A stretch of DNA of 64,000 nucleotides, from contig DUOH01000021.1 in assembly GCA_012838955.1 (NCBI GenBank), forward strand, positions 1 through 64,000, read 5' to 3'. A program made the translations under genes and the position numbers. This document shows positions 31,630 through 41,287 of this stretch, piece by piece (the first letter of the stretch is position 1; each line of letters starts with the position of its first letter). The notes beneath the pieces are model-generated. The model saw nothing but the letters and a program-made list of their open reading frames with translations. It made no database searches and was not told where the DNA came from. Origin of the DNA: Bacillota bacterium (GTDB taxonomy: Bacteria; Bacillota; UBA4882; UBA10575).

Positions 31630-33408
31630 GTGACGAAACCAATGTTCAATTTCGGCCGATACCTGTTTAGTCCCAGCTGGATTCGGACCGGACCACGTAA
31701 AAGAGTTGACGGCAAAAAATGGCTCCCGATTTACTTCACGTTCTTCGTTCTGTTTTTTTTGATGAGTGGTATTTTATATGGCGCCGACCAGTGGCTACCT
31801 GTTAACAACCTATCCCAACCTCTACCGGCAGCCCAAGACCAGACTTGGGTGCCGGTAGAGGTGTCTGTAAAGGACGTTCCCCCGGCCCAAGAGGGCCGTG
31901 CTCATCAGGTTGTGGCAGGGCAGGAGAATTATTTATTATCCATTGAGCAGGTGACGTATTTAGGACGCCCTGCCTTTATGCTACGAACGGCGAATAAGTT
32001 TACTTTCAACTCGTTTCTGCTCAAAAAGCCGGATCGATTGGTAGTTGATCTGGATGGAGTAGTTCCCTCTCCGGAGGATTACGGTGAGTTTAACGCCTCC
32101 GGTATTGTGAAGGCGATTAGGATTGGGAGACAGAATTCGGAAAAAACCAGAGTGGTATTTGATCTCTCTGCCCTGGTCGGTTATAAATTGGTGAATTCCG
32201 CAGAGGAACCCGACCGATTGTTGGTGGTCTTCAATAGCGTCTTAAAGGAGGTTGGGATTACTTCCAATACCACGGAGCCGAGAATCTTCATTGATACGAC
32301 CCATCCCATTCAATACAAAACGACACTGGCCTTCAACCCTCACCGGGTAATCATTGATCTATGGGATGTGACGCTGATGGGAGAGCCCCTGGTCATTCCG
32401 GGCAGCGGCGCCTGGATTAGCCAGATTAGGGTCAGCCAATTTGATCCACAGACCATCAGAGTGGTTTTGGATGTGAAAGAACCCCGGGGCTGTGTAGTCA
32501 CTCCCTCCCGTACAGTCGATAACCGGTTAGAGATTAAGACGATTCAAAGCATCACTGACGTCCAGTGGAATCAGGAGAAAACGCCAGAGGAAATACTCAT
32601 CCGTAGCAGCGGGGAGATCAATGAAGAAGTGGCTTTTGCCGAAGACGGGCAGAAGATGGTTATCGTCTTACGCCACGCGGTTTTAGCCGAGGAATTAAAA
32701 GGAAGGGCCAAAGCTGCGCAGTTGGGGATGGAGGAAGCCCCCGCCTCGACAGTACGAATCGAAGTCCCAAAGCCGGGTCCGGCTAAATACAAGAAAGAGT
32801 TAAATGCGGACCGTAATGAGTTGCGGATTATCTTTGCCGAGCCCCCTCCGTTGCAGGGAAGGTTAATTGTGCTTGATCCGGGACATGGCGGGGTGGATGC
32901 CGGAGCGATCGGTAGCCAAGGGGTACGGGAGAAAGAAATCAACCTGGCAGTCTCCCTTAAACTCAAGAAAAAGTTGGAAGCGGCTGGCGCTCATGTCATC
33001 ATGACCAGAGAAGAAGATAAGTACGTGTCCTTATATGAGCGGGCGGCTATTGCCAATAAGGCCGGTTCCATCATCACCCTGAGCATCCATTGTAATTTTC
33101 ATCCTGACTCCAGGGTTAATGGTTTTGAGGTTTTTTATCATCCGGACCGGAAGGACAGTACCGCACTGGGTAAAGCCATCTTCGAACACGTCATGCGACA
33201 AGTGAAGATCAAACCGTTAGCCGTGAAGACCAGCAAGGACTTGGTGTTGACCAGAGAGACACAGATGGCGACGGTCCTTATTGAAATGGGCTTTCTCTCC
33301 AATCGTCAAGAAGAATCCCTCCTGAAGAACGAAAAGTTTCAGGATAAAATGGTGGAAGGGATCTTCAAGGGAGTCAGCGCATATCTCCAGAGCAATCAAG
33401 AGCAATAG
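31630..33408 (+). CDS. N-acetylmuramoyl-L-alanine amidase with AMIN domains
   Basis: This 592-residue exported enzyme cuts the bond between muramic acid and the peptide stem of peptidoglycan. A membrane or signal segment lies at about residues 35-50. Two AMIN-like domains follow (about 100-195 and 215-305), which target amidases to the envelope. The zinc amidase domain (Amidase_3, about 410-590) shows VLDPGHGGVDAGAIG, EKEINLAVSLKL, LSIHCNFHPDS and VLIEMGFLSN, giving the two His and the catalytic Glu residues. A GTG at 31630 follows AGGAGGAAGA. glmL-like starts 13 bp after. AMIN-bearing amidases are frequent in diderms but also found in clostridia. Confidence 0.93.
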   Translation: MTKPMFNFGRYLFSPSWIRTGPRKRVDGKKWLPIYFTFFVLFFLMSGILYGADQWLPVNNLSQPLPAAQDQTWVPVEVSVKDVPPAQEGRAHQVVAGQENYLLSIEQVTYLGRPAFMLRTANKFTFNSFLLKKPDRLVVDLDGVVPSPEDYGEFNASGIVKAIRIGRQNSEKTRVVFDLSALVGYKLVNSAEEPDRLLVVFNSVLKEVGITSNTTEPRIFIDTTHPIQYKTTLAFNPHRVIIDLWDVTLMGEPLVIPGSGAWISQIRVSQFDPQTIRVVLDVKEPRGCVVTPSRTVDNRLEIKTIQSITDVQWNQEKTPEEILIRSSGEINEEVAFAEDGQKMVIVLRHAVLAEELKGRAKAAQLGMEEAPASTVRIEVPKPGPAKYKKELNADRNELRIIFAEPPPLQGRLIVLDPGHGGVDAGAIGSQGVREKEINLAVSLKLKKKLEAAGAHVIMTREEDKYVSLYERAAIANKAGSIITLSIHCNFHPDSRVNGFEVFYHPDRKDSTALGKAIFEHVMRQVKIKPLAVKTSKDLVLTRETQMATVLIEMGFLSNRQEESLLKNEKFQDKMVEGIFKGVSAYLQSNQEQ

Positions 33409-33421
33409 AGAAGGAGGCACC

Positions 33422-34828
33422 ATGGAACCTTATTTGTTGATTGATTTTGGCAGCACCTATACGAAAGTGACAGCTGTGGACTTGGCCCATCCCCGGATTT
33501 TAGGTACAGCTAAAGCCCTCACCACAATTGAGGAGGGACTTCTAACCGGATATCGGAATGCCTTAACTCATTTAGTACAGAAAACCGGCGAGATTAAGTA
33601 TGTCAAGAGGTTGGCCTGCAGCAGCGCGGCCGGGGGCTTGAAGATGGTAGCGGTTGGACTGGTTCCGGAGTTAACGGTGGAGGCGGCGAAGAGAGCTGCT
33701 TTAGGCGCTGGGGCCAGGGTCATCGGAACCTTTGGTTTCAACTTGACCGCGGAAGAGACTACTCGAATCAGCAGGTTAAAACCGGATTTGATTCTCTTGG
33801 CGGGCGGTACGGACGGTGGAAACAAGGAATGTCTCCTCCATAACGGCCGGGTCTTGGCGGAAAGCAGTATTGGCGCACCGATTATTATTGCCGGCAATAA
33901 AATAGTCGCCCCTGAGGTGGAAGCGGCCTTAACCGCCGCAGGCAAAGAGTGCTATCTGGCACCTAATGTCTTGCCGGAGATCGGCAGGCTTCAGATTGAA
34001 CCAGTACAAAAGATCATCCGCGAGCTCTTCTTAAGCCGGATTATCCGGGCCAAGGGTTTGGAGGAAGTGAATGCAGTAATTGACGGTATCACCATGCCCA
34101 CTCCTTCCGCAGCTTTAGCTGCCGCCTGCCGTTTGGCGGCCGGTAGCGGGGAGAGAGTCGGCTGGGGGGAGCTGCTCTTGGTTGACGTGGGCGGCGCAAC
34201 CACTGATGTACATAGTGTGGCTGAAGGTTTTCCGTCCGAACCACAGGTGATGCTACGCGGTCTTCCCGAGCCCCGGGTAAAACGGACGGTAGAAGGGGAT
34301 TTGGGTATGCGCTATAGCGCCCCGGCTTTGGTGGAGTGCTTCTCTGCGCGGGTGATCGCCGAAGCCTGTGGTTTATCTGAGGAAGAGGTAATGAACGGAG
34401 TCCGTGAGCGTGCGGGAAAAGTCAATTACTTGCCCACTGATGAAAAAGCATCACGTTTGGAAGAGACTCTAGGTTATTATGCGGTCAAGGGCGCTGTGGA
34501 AAGACATGTTGGCCGGGTGGAAAAGTTTCATACTCCTTATGGCCTCTCTTATCTCCAGGACGGCAAGGATTTGACCAACCTAAAGACAGTCATTGGCACC
34601 GGCGGGATCCTGGTAAACTCGGCTAAAAGCGGTAAACTCTTAAGCGGATCTATATTTGATCCAGCCCGGCCGGAGATTTTAAAACCAATCTCTCCCAAGT
34701 TATTTCTTGATCAACACTACTTATTTTCCACCTTAGGCTTGATTGCAGAGGAAAGGCCGGACGAGACTTTTCTTTTGTTGGAAAAGGCCCTGGTAGAGGT
34801 GATCCCGGAGAATCCAGAGACTAAATAA
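33422..34828 (+). CDS. GlmL/MutL-family protein (glutamate mutase accessory ATPase)
   Basis: The 468-residue protein is an actin-like ATPase of the MutL/GlmL family. These accompany B12-dependent aminomutases such as glutamate mutase and are thought to reactivate or chaperone them; they are not the mismatch-repair MutL. LLIDFGSTYTKVTAVDL at the N-terminus and LLVDVGGATTDVHSV near residue 256 are the two phosphate-binding motifs; LLAGGTDGGNKE is also typical. No mutase subunit (mutE/mutS, glmE/glmS, or ornithine or lysine aminomutase) is encoded in the window. GAAGGAGG precedes the ATG. It probably shares a transcript with the amidase gene 13 bp upstream. Confidence 0.9.
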   Translation: MEPYLLIDFGSTYTKVTAVDLAHPRILGTAKALTTIEEGLLTGYRNALTHLVQKTGEIKYVKRLACSSAAGGLKMVAVGLVPELTVEAAKRAALGAGARVIGTFGFNLTAEETTRISRLKPDLILLAGGTDGGNKECLLHNGRVLAESSIGAPIIIAGNKIVAPEVEAALTAAGKECYLAPNVLPEIGRLQIEPVQKIIRELFLSRIIRAKGLEEVNAVIDGITMPTPSAALAAACRLAAGSGERVGWGELLLVDVGGATTDVHSVAEGFPSEPQVMLRGLPEPRVKRTVEGDLGMRYSAPALVECFSARVIAEACGLSEEEVMNGVRERAGKVNYLPTDEKASRLEETLGYYAVKGAVERHVGRVEKFHTPYGLSYLQDGKDLTNLKTVIGTGGILVNSAKSGKLLSGSIFDPARPEILKPISPKLFLDQHYLFSTLGLIAEERPDETFLLLEKALVEVIPENPETK

Positions 34829-34854
34829 AGGGATCGGTCAGAGGAGAACTGTTG

Positions 34855-34883
34855 TTGACAGGGTTGAAGGACTAATATATAGT
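34855..34883 (+). promoter_or_regulatory. Sigma-A-type promoter of the fumarase genes
   Basis: TTGACA (34855-34860) and TATAGT (34878-34883) are exactly 17 bp apart and lie about 165 bp before the fumarase alpha start. The leader between them has short CCGG-rich hairpins but no recognised riboswitch. Confidence 0.8.
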
Positions 34884-35048
34884 GATACTAATGCACAAAG
34901 TGGTATAAAACTCCTCGCCCTGTCACTTCAGGAGCGGTATCAAGCCTAGCGCCGGTATTCTCCGGTTTTACCCGGTGATTTTACTTTCTCCGGTTTACAT
35001 AGGATCTTTACAGGGTTTTTACATTTTTAAAAAAGGAAGGTATCTTCG

Positions 35049-35891
35049 GTGCGGGAGATTTCTGTTTCTTTATTAGTTGAAACCATATCTGAGCTCTGTC
35101 TCGAGGCTAATCTGGTCTTAAACGCCGATTTGTATCGTGCCTTGGAAAAAGCCGTTGAGGAAGAGGAGTCCCCAGTGGGGAAAGAATGCCTAAGTAACCT
35201 GGTGGCCAACGCTGACGCCGCCCGGCAAAACCAGTTGGCGCTCTGTCAGGATACAGGAATGGTCGTGGTCTTTGCCGAACTCGGCCAGGAGGTCCGGATT
35301 GTGGGAGGGGATTTTGAGGCAGCGATCACCGAAGGGGTACGCCACGGTTACGAACAGGGATTTTTTCGGTGTTCGGTAGTAAATGATCCCTTTCTCCGAG
35401 AAAATACCAGTGATAATACTCCGCCGGTGATTTATACGAGGATTGTTCCAGGCGACACTCTCCGGCTTACTGTAGTGCCCAAGGGGTTTGGCAGTGAAAA
35501 CATGGGCGCCGTCCAGATGTTGACTCCAGCAGAAGGTAAGGAAGGAGTAAAACGGTTTATTGTGAATACAGTCTTAAAAGCCGGGGCTAATCCCTGCCCG
35601 CCTCTGATCATCGGTGTGGGAGTGGGCGGTACAATGGAATATGCCGGGTTGCTGGCAAAAAAGGCCTTACTCCGTCCAGTCGGAGATAAACACCCCCGGT
35701 CTGATCTGGCCGAACTTGAAGACGAATTACTGACCGCAGTCAACAACCTGGGGATCGGACCACAGGGCTTGGGGGGACGAATTACCGCTTTAGCCGTGCA
35801 TTTGGAGGTGTACCCTACCCATATTGCTGGCTTGCCTTGTGCGGTTAACCTCTCTTGTCATTCTCTACGTCATAAGACAAAAGTCTTATAA
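35049..35891 (+). CDS. fumA: Fumarate hydratase class I, alpha subunit
   Basis: Together with the next gene this forms a two-subunit, [4Fe-4S]-containing fumarase that interconverts fumarate and malate, the type common in anaerobes. The 280-residue subunit shows ALCQDTGMVVVFAELG, SENMGAVQMLTPAEG and GANPCPPLIIGVGVGG, which include the cluster cysteines. Tartrate dehydratase is related, but fumarase is the usual assignment. A GTG at 35049 follows AAGGAAGG. The beta gene follows after 14 bp. A clear promoter lies at 34855. Confidence 0.92.
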   Translation: MREISVSLLVETISELCLEANLVLNADLYRALEKAVEEEESPVGKECLSNLVANADAARQNQLALCQDTGMVVVFAELGQEVRIVGGDFEAAITEGVRHGYEQGFFRCSVVNDPFLRENTSDNTPPVIYTRIVPGDTLRLTVVPKGFGSENMGAVQMLTPAEGKEGVKRFIVNTVLKAGANPCPPLIIGVGVGGTMEYAGLLAKKALLRPVGDKHPRSDLAELEDELLTAVNNLGIGPQGLGGRITALAVHLEVYPTHIAGLPCAVNLSCHSLRHKTKVL

Positions 35892-35905
35892 GGGAGGAAT
35901 TTTGA

Positions 35906-36463
35906 TTGTCAGTAATCACCAAAGTATGCTTACCGCTTGATCCTCAGCAGGCGGAGACGTTGACCGCGGGTACTCCGGTCAGATTATATGGCAGCCTCTA
36001 TACAGCCAGAGACGCGGCGCATAAAAGGTTAGTTCAGTGCTTGGCGAAGGGAGAAGACCTTCCCCTCTCCTTAAAGAACGAACTCCTTTATTACGTCGGT
36101 CCCTGTCCGGCGCGGCCCGGCCGGGTGATCGGATCGGCTGGCCCGACTACCAGCGGACGGGTTGATTCCTATACTCCCCGCTTATTGGCGGAGGGTTTAC
36201 GGGGAATGATGGGAAAGGGTGATCGGGCTCCGGAGGTTGTAGAGAGTATGAAGAAGTACAAAGCGGTGTATTTTACCGCTCTGGGCGGAGCCGGGGCCAT
36301 CTTGGCAGCGAAGATCAAAAGGGCTGAGGTTTTTGCCTATCCCGATCTGGGTCCGGAAGCCATTTACCGGTTGGAGGTGGAAGACTTTCCGGCGGTAGTG
36401 GCTATCGACGCGTTTGGAAACAACCTATACCGGGAAGGCAGAGAAAAGTATATAAGACGGTAA
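35906..36463 (+). CDS. fumB: Fumarate hydratase class I, beta subunit
   Basis: The 185-residue beta subunit supplies part of the active site of the class I fumarase. [20 protein letters not shown] and the downstream [18 protein letters not shown] match the family, and [20 protein letters not shown] ends the protein. A TTG start at 35906 follows GGGAGGA with nine-base spacing. It lies 14 bp after the alpha subunit, in one operon with it. The order and sizes are those of the split enzyme of anaerobes rather than the fused E. coli FumA. Confidence 0.92.
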   Translation: MSVITKVCLPLDPQQAETLTAGTPVRLYGSLYTARDAAHKRLVQCLAKGEDLPLSLKNELLYYVGPCPARPGRVIGSAGPTTSGRVDSYTPRLLAEGLRGMMGKGDRAPEVVESMKKYKAVYFTALGGAGAILAAKIKRAEVFAYPDLGPEAIYRLEVEDFPAVVAIDAFGNNLYREGREKYIRR

Positions 36464-36513
36464 TTGGATCGGGCATTGATCCGGAGACAGACATTAGAAG
36501 ATGGAGGAGACTA

Positions 36514-37287
36514 ATGGCTAGAATAGACGGAAGACAAGCAGATGAAATCAGACCGGTCAAGATTACACGGAATTATCTTAAGCACCCGGAGGGTTCGGTC
36601 TTAGTTGAGATGGGAGAGACCAAGGTGATCTGTACGGCGACCATCGAAGACAAGGTACCCCTCTGGTTAAGGGGTGGCGGCGAGGGTTGGGTGACAGCAG
36701 AATATGCCATGATTCCGCGGGCTACTCCCCAGAGGAATATCAGGGAATCGGCAAAGGGGAAACCAAGTGGTCGTTCTCAAGAGATTCAGCGTCTCATTGG
36801 GCGCGCTCTCCGCTCAGTGGTTGATCTGGCTGCGCTTGGGGAGAAGACTGTCTGGATTGATTGTGATGTTATTCAAGCCGACGGAGGTACGCGAACAGCC
36901 GCGATTACCGGTTCATTTGTGGCTTTGGCCGAAGCCTTGGCTAAAGTGGCCAAAGACGATGAGGTGCCCCTTCCGCTCTACGATTTCTTGGCTGCAGTCA
37001 GTGTGGGCATTGTCGATAATGAGCTGTTACTTGATCTGTGTTACGCCGAAGACTCCCGGGCCGGGGTTGATATGAACCTGGTCTTGACTGGACGGGGGCA
37101 GCTTGTGGAGATCCAGTCGACTGCGGAAGGAGCACCCTTCTCCAGGGAAGAGTTTGATATCCTAATGGACTTGGGCGCTAAAGGAATTCAGGAACTAATC
37201 ACTGTGCAGCAAGAGGTTTTGGGAGGGCTTGCCAGCCGCATAGGAGGAGTAGCAGGTGTTAAAACTCGTCCTGGCCTCGAGGAATAA
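36514..37287 (+). CDS. rph: Ribonuclease PH
   Basis: RNase PH trims the 3' ends of tRNA precursors by phosphorolysis, releasing nucleoside diphosphates. The 257-residue protein has [20 protein letters not shown] at the start, the RNA-binding [32 protein letters not shown] and [20 protein letters not shown] with the catalytic Asp residues. ATGGAGGAG precedes the ATG. The end overlaps the next gene by 32 bp, an overlap also found in other Bacillota, where rph and the XTP pyrophosphatase gene are linked. Confidence 0.96.
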   Translation: MARIDGRQADEIRPVKITRNYLKHPEGSVLVEMGETKVICTATIEDKVPLWLRGGGEGWVTAEYAMIPRATPQRNIRESAKGKPSGRSQEIQRLIGRALRSVVDLAALGEKTVWIDCDVIQADGGTRTAAITGSFVALAEALAKVAKDDEVPLPLYDFLAAVSVGIVDNELLLDLCYAEDSRAGVDMNLVLTGRGQLVEIQSTAEGAPFSREEFDILMDLGAKGIQELITVQQEVLGGLASRIGGVAGVKTRPGLEE

Positions 37288-37903
37288 GGGAAAAATTACC
37301 GAACTACGCTGGTACTTAGCGAATATGTGCCCGCATACGATCTGGGAGCTCTCCCCGCTCTCCGCTTATCCGGAAGCGCCCGAAGTCGAAGAGGACGGAG
37401 AAACTTTTCGTGATAATGCCGTAAAAAAGGCTACGGTGGTGGCTAAGGCGGTAGGCGAGTGGGCTTTAGCCGATGATTCCGGGTTGGAGGTTGATGCCCT
37501 GGGAGGAGCGCCAGGGGTTTATTCCGCGCGTTATGCCGGCCTGAATCACCTAGGAGAACGGGATGACCAAAAAAACAACGAAAAACTCCTGACAGAATTG
37601 GTGGGTGTACCACTGAGCCGCCGGACCGCCCGGTTTAAATCGGTAATTGCCCTTGCCTCGCCAGAGGGTAAGGTGTGGACGGCCGAGGGGTCATGCGAGG
37701 GTTATATTAGCCTGGAGCCCCGCGGGGAGCGGGGGTTCGGTTATGATCCCCTATTTTACCTTCCTGAATATGGTCTGACCATGGCTGAACTGACAGAGGA
37801 AGAAAAAAACAGAATTAGTCACCGGGCCAGGGCGATGGAGCAGTTTTTACGGATCCTCACCGAAGTGGAGAGAGAGATAAATAGCAAGACTAATACCGGG
37901 TGA
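37256..37903 (+). CDS. rdgB: XTP/dITP diphosphatase (RdgB/HAM1 family)
   Basis: This house-cleaning enzyme hydrolyses XTP, ITP and dITP to monophosphates so that they are not put into DNA or RNA. The 215-residue protein shows [33 protein letters not shown] (catalytic Asp), SARYAGLNH and [15 protein letters not shown], in family order. The GTG at 37256 lies within rph and follows AGGAGGAGTA. The next gene starts three bases after its stop. Confidence 0.95.
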   Translation: MLKLVLASRNKGKITELRWYLANMCPHTIWELSPLSAYPEAPEVEEDGETFRDNAVKKATVVAKAVGEWALADDSGLEVDALGGAPGVYSARYAGLNHLGERDDQKNNEKLLTELVGVPLSRRTARFKSVIALASPEGKVWTAEGSCEGYISLEPRGERGFGYDPLFYLPEYGLTMAELTEEEKNRISHRARAMEQFLRILTEVEREINSKTNTG

Positions 37904-37906
37904 TCG

Positions 37907-38401
37907 ATGGTGCGAATTGGAGTAGTCAGTGATATTCATGGCGATTACCAAACTTTAGCCGCTTTGGTAAGAAGGCTTCAGCCTTTGGATCTACTGATCC
38001 ACGCCGGAGACGGCGCTACTGAGATCGAACGACTGTCCCGTTATTTTCCGGCTGTTTTGCTCAGAGCGGTGATTGGTAACTGTGATTTTCCGGCCTTTTT
38101 AGGTTTGCCTTATCCCAAAGAAATCTTCTTCTCCCTTGCGGGCTGGAAGATCTTTTTAACCCATGGGCATCTCTATGGTGTGAAAGCGGATCTGGAGAGG
38201 ATCCGCGCCCAGGGACGGCGCTTAGGCGCTGATTTAATCATTTTCGGCCATACACACCTTCCTGTATATGAAAAAGAAGGTGACATAATGCTATTCAACC
38301 CTGGAAGCTTAAGTACGGTTCGTTGTTACAAACAGCCGAGTTATGGATTGTTAGAGGTCACTCCGCAAAGTATAAATGGGCAAATTCTCTATGTGGAGTA
38401 A
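37907..38401 (+). CDS. YfcE/MJ0936-type metallophosphoesterase
   Basis: The 164-residue protein is a calcineurin-like phosphoesterase with two metal ions. The ligands are visible in VVSDIHGDYQ, IHAGDGATE, VIGNCDFP, LTHGHLYG and FGHTHLPVYE. Relatives hydrolyse phosphodiesters in vitro, and their natural substrate is unclear. It follows the XTP pyrophosphatase gene by three bases and probably shares the rph transcript; the same neighbourhood is frequent in clostridia. A promoter for tRNA-Pro starts ten bases after its stop. Confidence 0.92.
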   Translation: MVRIGVVSDIHGDYQTLAALVRRLQPLDLLIHAGDGATEIERLSRYFPAVLLRAVIGNCDFPAFLGLPYPKEIFFSLAGWKIFLTHGHLYGVKADLERIRAQGRRLGADLIIFGHTHLPVYEKEGDIMLFNPGSLSTVRCYKQPSYGLLEVTPQSINGQILYVE

Positions 38402-38410
38402 AATTGGCAG

Positions 38411-38439
38411 TTGACTATTTGCTGGTTTTGACGTAAAAT
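38411..38439 (+). promoter_or_regulatory. Promoter of tRNA-Pro
   Basis: TTGACT (38411-38416) and TAAAAT (38434-38439), spacer 17 bp, about 25 bp before the tRNA. Confidence 0.75.
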
Positions 38440-38464
38440 ATTTAAAGTCTCCTATTTAATACTA

Positions 38465-38541
38465 CGGGGTGTAGCGCAGCTTGGTAGCGCGTCTGCTTTG
38501 GGAGCAGAAGGCCCAGGGTTCAAATCCCTGCACCCCGACCA
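38465..38541 (+). tRNA. tRNA-Pro (UGG)
   Basis: A complete 77-base cloverleaf with acceptor CGGGGTG/CACCCCG, D-arm with GCGC stems, anticodon stem TCTGC/GCAGA, loop TTTGGGA (anticodon TGG), T-arm CAGGG-TTCAAAT-CCCTG and an encoded CCA. Confidence 0.97.
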
Positions 38542-38594
38542 GTTAAACTAGGACTAGGCTCGGAATACTCTGTATTAGTTGAGATGATTTATTC

Positions 38595-38624
38595 TTGACA
38601 GCAGACCAGGTTTTCGGTTATAAT
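38595..38624 (+). promoter_or_regulatory. Promoter of tRNA-Gly
   Basis: TTGACA (38595-38600) and TATAAT (38619-38624), spacer 18 bp, 20 bp before the tRNA. Confidence 0.85.
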
Positions 38625-38643
38625 TAAAAATACTTTATAAAGT

Positions 38644-38719
<76 letters not shown>

Positions 38720-38820
38720 TAAGAAAAGACAGGTGACACGAAGGACGTGCTCACCTTTTTTATTGACGGATCAGCAATGAACCTTGTCATGATCGAGACT
38801 CTTTTTAGCTTATGTTTTCC

Positions 38821-38848
38821 TTGCTTCACTAGGAATTTAGGTTATAAT
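38821..38848 (+). promoter_or_regulatory. Promoter of the zinc-ribbon gene
   Basis: TTGCTT (38821-38826) and TATAAT (38843-38848) are 16 bp apart, about 65 bp before the ATG at 38914. Confidence 0.6.
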
Positions 38849-38913
38849 GTGAGATGGGGAGAGCGTATTCTAATAGAAAAATTGCGCGGTGCGGCGCGAG
38901 AAAGGATCAGAAG

Positions 38914-39090
38914 ATGGAACTTCGATACATCTCAATTAAGTGTCCGATCTGTGGTAGAATCTGGGGGAGCACCGAGGAATATACTGAGCAGTTTTCTTAT
39001 GATGCTGAAGAGGTTAGTGAATACCGTCTTTGTCCTATTTGCCGGAGTCGAAAGAAGAATGTAAAGCAGACTCCTGTTGAAGTAAAGTAA
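38914..39090 (+). CDS. Small zinc-ribbon protein
   Basis: The 58-residue protein has two CPxC knuckles, IKCPICGRIWGS and YRLCPICRSRKKN, spaced as in a zinc ribbon, with an acidic middle. Its role is unknown. It could bind RNA, DNA or a protein partner. The ATG at 38914 follows AGAAAGGA and starts a compact domain; the longer frame from 38854 adds a basic, unstructured extension with no better signal. It has its own promoter (38821-38848) and terminator (39096-39135), so it is a single-gene unit placed after two tRNAs. Confidence 0.75.
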   Translation: MELRYISIKCPICGRIWGSTEEYTEQFSYDAEEVSEYRLCPICRSRKKNVKQTPVEVK

Positions 39091-39095
39091 CATGT

Positions 39096-39135
39096 CAGGC
39101 CTTATTTATGACTAAATAAGGCCTGTTCGTTTTCT
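39096..39135 (+). terminator. Intrinsic terminator after the zinc-ribbon gene
   Basis: A perfect 12-bp stem, CAGGCCTTATTT/AAATAAGGCCTG (39096-39107 with 39114-39125), is followed by TTCGTTTTC. Confidence 0.75.
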
Positions 39136-39501
39136 TCTTGCCCGTACATAGTGGGATAGAAAATATGTATTCTTATTAAAGGCAGGCATGGTAGTTTGCT
39201 TCTGCGCTATCTAAAAAATAAGATGAGGCCTACTGCGTTTGGAAAAACAAGGCAAGTAAGGGTTATGAGACTAAAATATTGGTTAAATAAGAATGAGGCG
39301 CAAATTGTTTATTATTGATCAAAGGTAAGGTAAAATAAGGCGAACTTCATTTGTAAAAAAAATCCATTTACTATATAATATTGTTGGTATTAGTGAGTTT
39401 TGTCAAGGATAATTCCTTTACTAACTGGAAGTGTCTTATGGTATTGCCCAAATGGAAAATGTATCGCAGTCAGAGACATTATAGAAGTATTCAAGCGGGG
39501 A
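39136..39501. other. AT-rich noncoding region between convergent genes
   Basis: I see no supported gene in these 366 bp. Short frames lack ribosome binding sites. No strong hairpin with a T-tract is evident on the minus strand for the HD-GYP gene that ends at 39502. Confidence 0.4.
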
Positions 39502-41178
39502 TTAGTCAAAAACCAAGGCCGGATTTTCGGCCAGCAGATTGGTGAAGATACTAACGATCTCCGGGTCAAATTGGGAACCCGCCTTATTCTTTAGTTCTTC
39601 AATACATGTACTGAGTGGTAGAGCCTTGCGGTAAGGTCGGTCGCTGCTCATGGCGTCAAAGGCGTCACATATAGTGAGGATTCGTACGCTTAGCGGCAGT
39701 TCTTTACTGGAAATGTGATCCGGATATCCAGAACCGTCATATCTTTCATGATGATGGCGGATGAGAGGGAGCGTTCCTTGGAGGAAAGAGACGGGCGTGA
39801 CAATATCCGCTCCGATCACTGGATGCTTTTGAATAACGTTGAATTCCTGCGCGGACAGGGAGCCGGGTTTGTTCAAGATCAGTTCAGAAACACCGATTTT
39901 CCCGATATCATGGAGTAATCCGCCGTATTTTAGGTTCAGCAACTCATTGCTGGAGAGTCCCATTAATTCCCCAAGCAACAAGGAGAGCTTGGTGACACGT
40001 TCCGAATGGCCTCTGGTATAGGGGTCCTTTGCTTCAATGGAAGAGGCCAAGGCCTTGATGGTTGCCAGGTAGTTCTCTTCCAAATTATTGTACATGCGGA
40101 TTCTTTCCAGCGCGATGGAGACTTGACCGGCCATAATCTGCAAGAGGTTAATATCTTCCCGGAAAAGCTGCTCTTCCATGTTGCTGAGGATGATGGCGCC
40201 AAAGATGCCTTCTGTCCGGAAGAGGGGGATGCCCACCAGATTCCGAGGGACTTCCGTTGTCCAGAAGATTTCTTTTTCCAAGTTGATAATCTCTTCTTTT
40301 TTTAGCATTATTGACCGGGCTGCTTCAAACAGAGATATATAAAACCAGTTTCTCCGGTCTGGGCGTGGTATCCACAGTTCATTTAGTTTTCCCTTGAAAT
40401 AGGAGTATACCCGAATCTCCTTTCCTGTTTCCAGGAAGAGTAGGTGCGCACGGTCGGCGCTAAAGGTTTTGCAGAGAAAAGAGGAGATTCGGGTGGTTAA
40501 CAAATCTATGGATTGTCTGGTGCTGAGAATGTGAGTGAGGGTGTTGATGGCTGAGATATTAAGGGTTTTGCGATCTAACTCATGGGTGGTGAATTCCAAC
40601 ACCTCTGTATAGGCTTTTAATTGATTGTATGCGCTGGTTAATTCGGCGTGGCTTTTTGAGATCTCCTCATGGGCTTGTCTTAGGTGGTTGCGTTCTTTAT
40701 CAAAGAGGATGGAGAATAAATACCCCAAGCCTAGGACAACAACTGTATCAAAGAAGAAGGTGATCCAGAGTTTCACCGGGTTCATATAAAACAAGGTTAA
40801 TAAGATGTAAATCGTGACGATGCCGAAAGCGAGGAAGGTTTTTTTTAGATCAGTTAGCAAGGAAAAATACAACAACGGGATCAGGTAGATCCAGGTGGCA
40901 TAATGGTTGGCGTTATCCAGATTGATCAGAAGCAAAAAACAGAGAAAACAACTGAGGAGAAGAGTACAACAGTCAATAATAGAGGGAAAAGGGATGAACT
41001 TCTTGGTTCTAGCGATGATTCGATCTCGCTGGGAATAGATTAATAATAAAAAAAATATGACGGAAGCAACTAGGCAGGCTTGGAATAAATACAAATGGTT
41101 ATTGATGGCATGGGAATAAAGACTGGTACCACATGAAACTGCTAAAAAGGATGCTAACAGTAATACACTGGTCTTCAC
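39502..41178 (-). CDS. Membrane-bound HD-GYP c-di-GMP phosphodiesterase
   Basis: The 558-residue protein has an N-terminal membrane region with about five or six helices (residues 5-165), a coiled-coil linker (about 170-205), a GAF-like sensor domain (about 215-365) and a C-terminal HD-GYP domain. The catalytic signatures are complete: GLLHDIGKIG with His423-Asp424, KHPVIGADIV, and HHERYDGSGYP (477-486) with the GYP triad. Enzymes of this type hydrolyse c-di-GMP to pGpG or GMP. The c-di-GMP riboswitch at 17411 is a possible downstream reader. The gene runs opposite to its neighbours. Start ATG at 41176-41178. Confidence 0.93.
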   Translation of the reverse strand: MKTSVLLLASFLAVSCGTSLYSHAINNHLYLFQACLVASVIFFLLLIYSQRDRIIARTKKFIPFPSIIDCCTLLLSCFLCFLLLINLDNANHYATWIYLIPLLYFSLLTDLKKTFLAFGIVTIYILLTLFYMNPVKLWITFFFDTVVVLGLGYLFSILFDKERNHLRQAHEEISKSHAELTSAYNQLKAYTEVLEFTTHELDRKTLNISAINTLTHILSTRQSIDLLTTRISSFLCKTFSADRAHLLFLETGKEIRVYSYFKGKLNELWIPRPDRRNWFYISLFEAARSIMLKKEEIINLEKEIFWTTEVPRNLVGIPLFRTEGIFGAIILSNMEEQLFREDINLLQIMAGQVSIALERIRMYNNLEENYLATIKALASSIEAKDPYTRGHSERVTKLSLLLGELMGLSSNELLNLKYGGLLHDIGKIGVSELILNKPGSLSAQEFNVIQKHPVIGADIVTPVSFLQGTLPLIRHHHERYDGSGYPDHISSKELPLSVRILTICDAFDAMSSDRPYRKALPLSTCIEELKNKAGSQFDPEIVSIFTNLLAENPALVFD

Positions 41179-41261
41179 ATGCTACACCACCAATTCAAAA
41201 ACTAGTTTTGCTTTTAATTCCACAATTATTGAGAGTCGTAAAGGCGTAATTTTATAATTAT

Positions 41262-41287
41262 TTTTGAGAGTATTAGTATTCTCAAAA
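41262..41287. promoter_or_regulatory. Inverted repeat upstream of the HD-GYP gene
   Basis: TTTTGAGA (41262-41269) and TCTCAAAA (41280-41287) are an exact inverted pair with a ten-base centre, about 85 bp upstream of the HD-GYP start on the minus strand. It may be an operator or the terminator-like end of a transcript. Confidence 0.35.
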
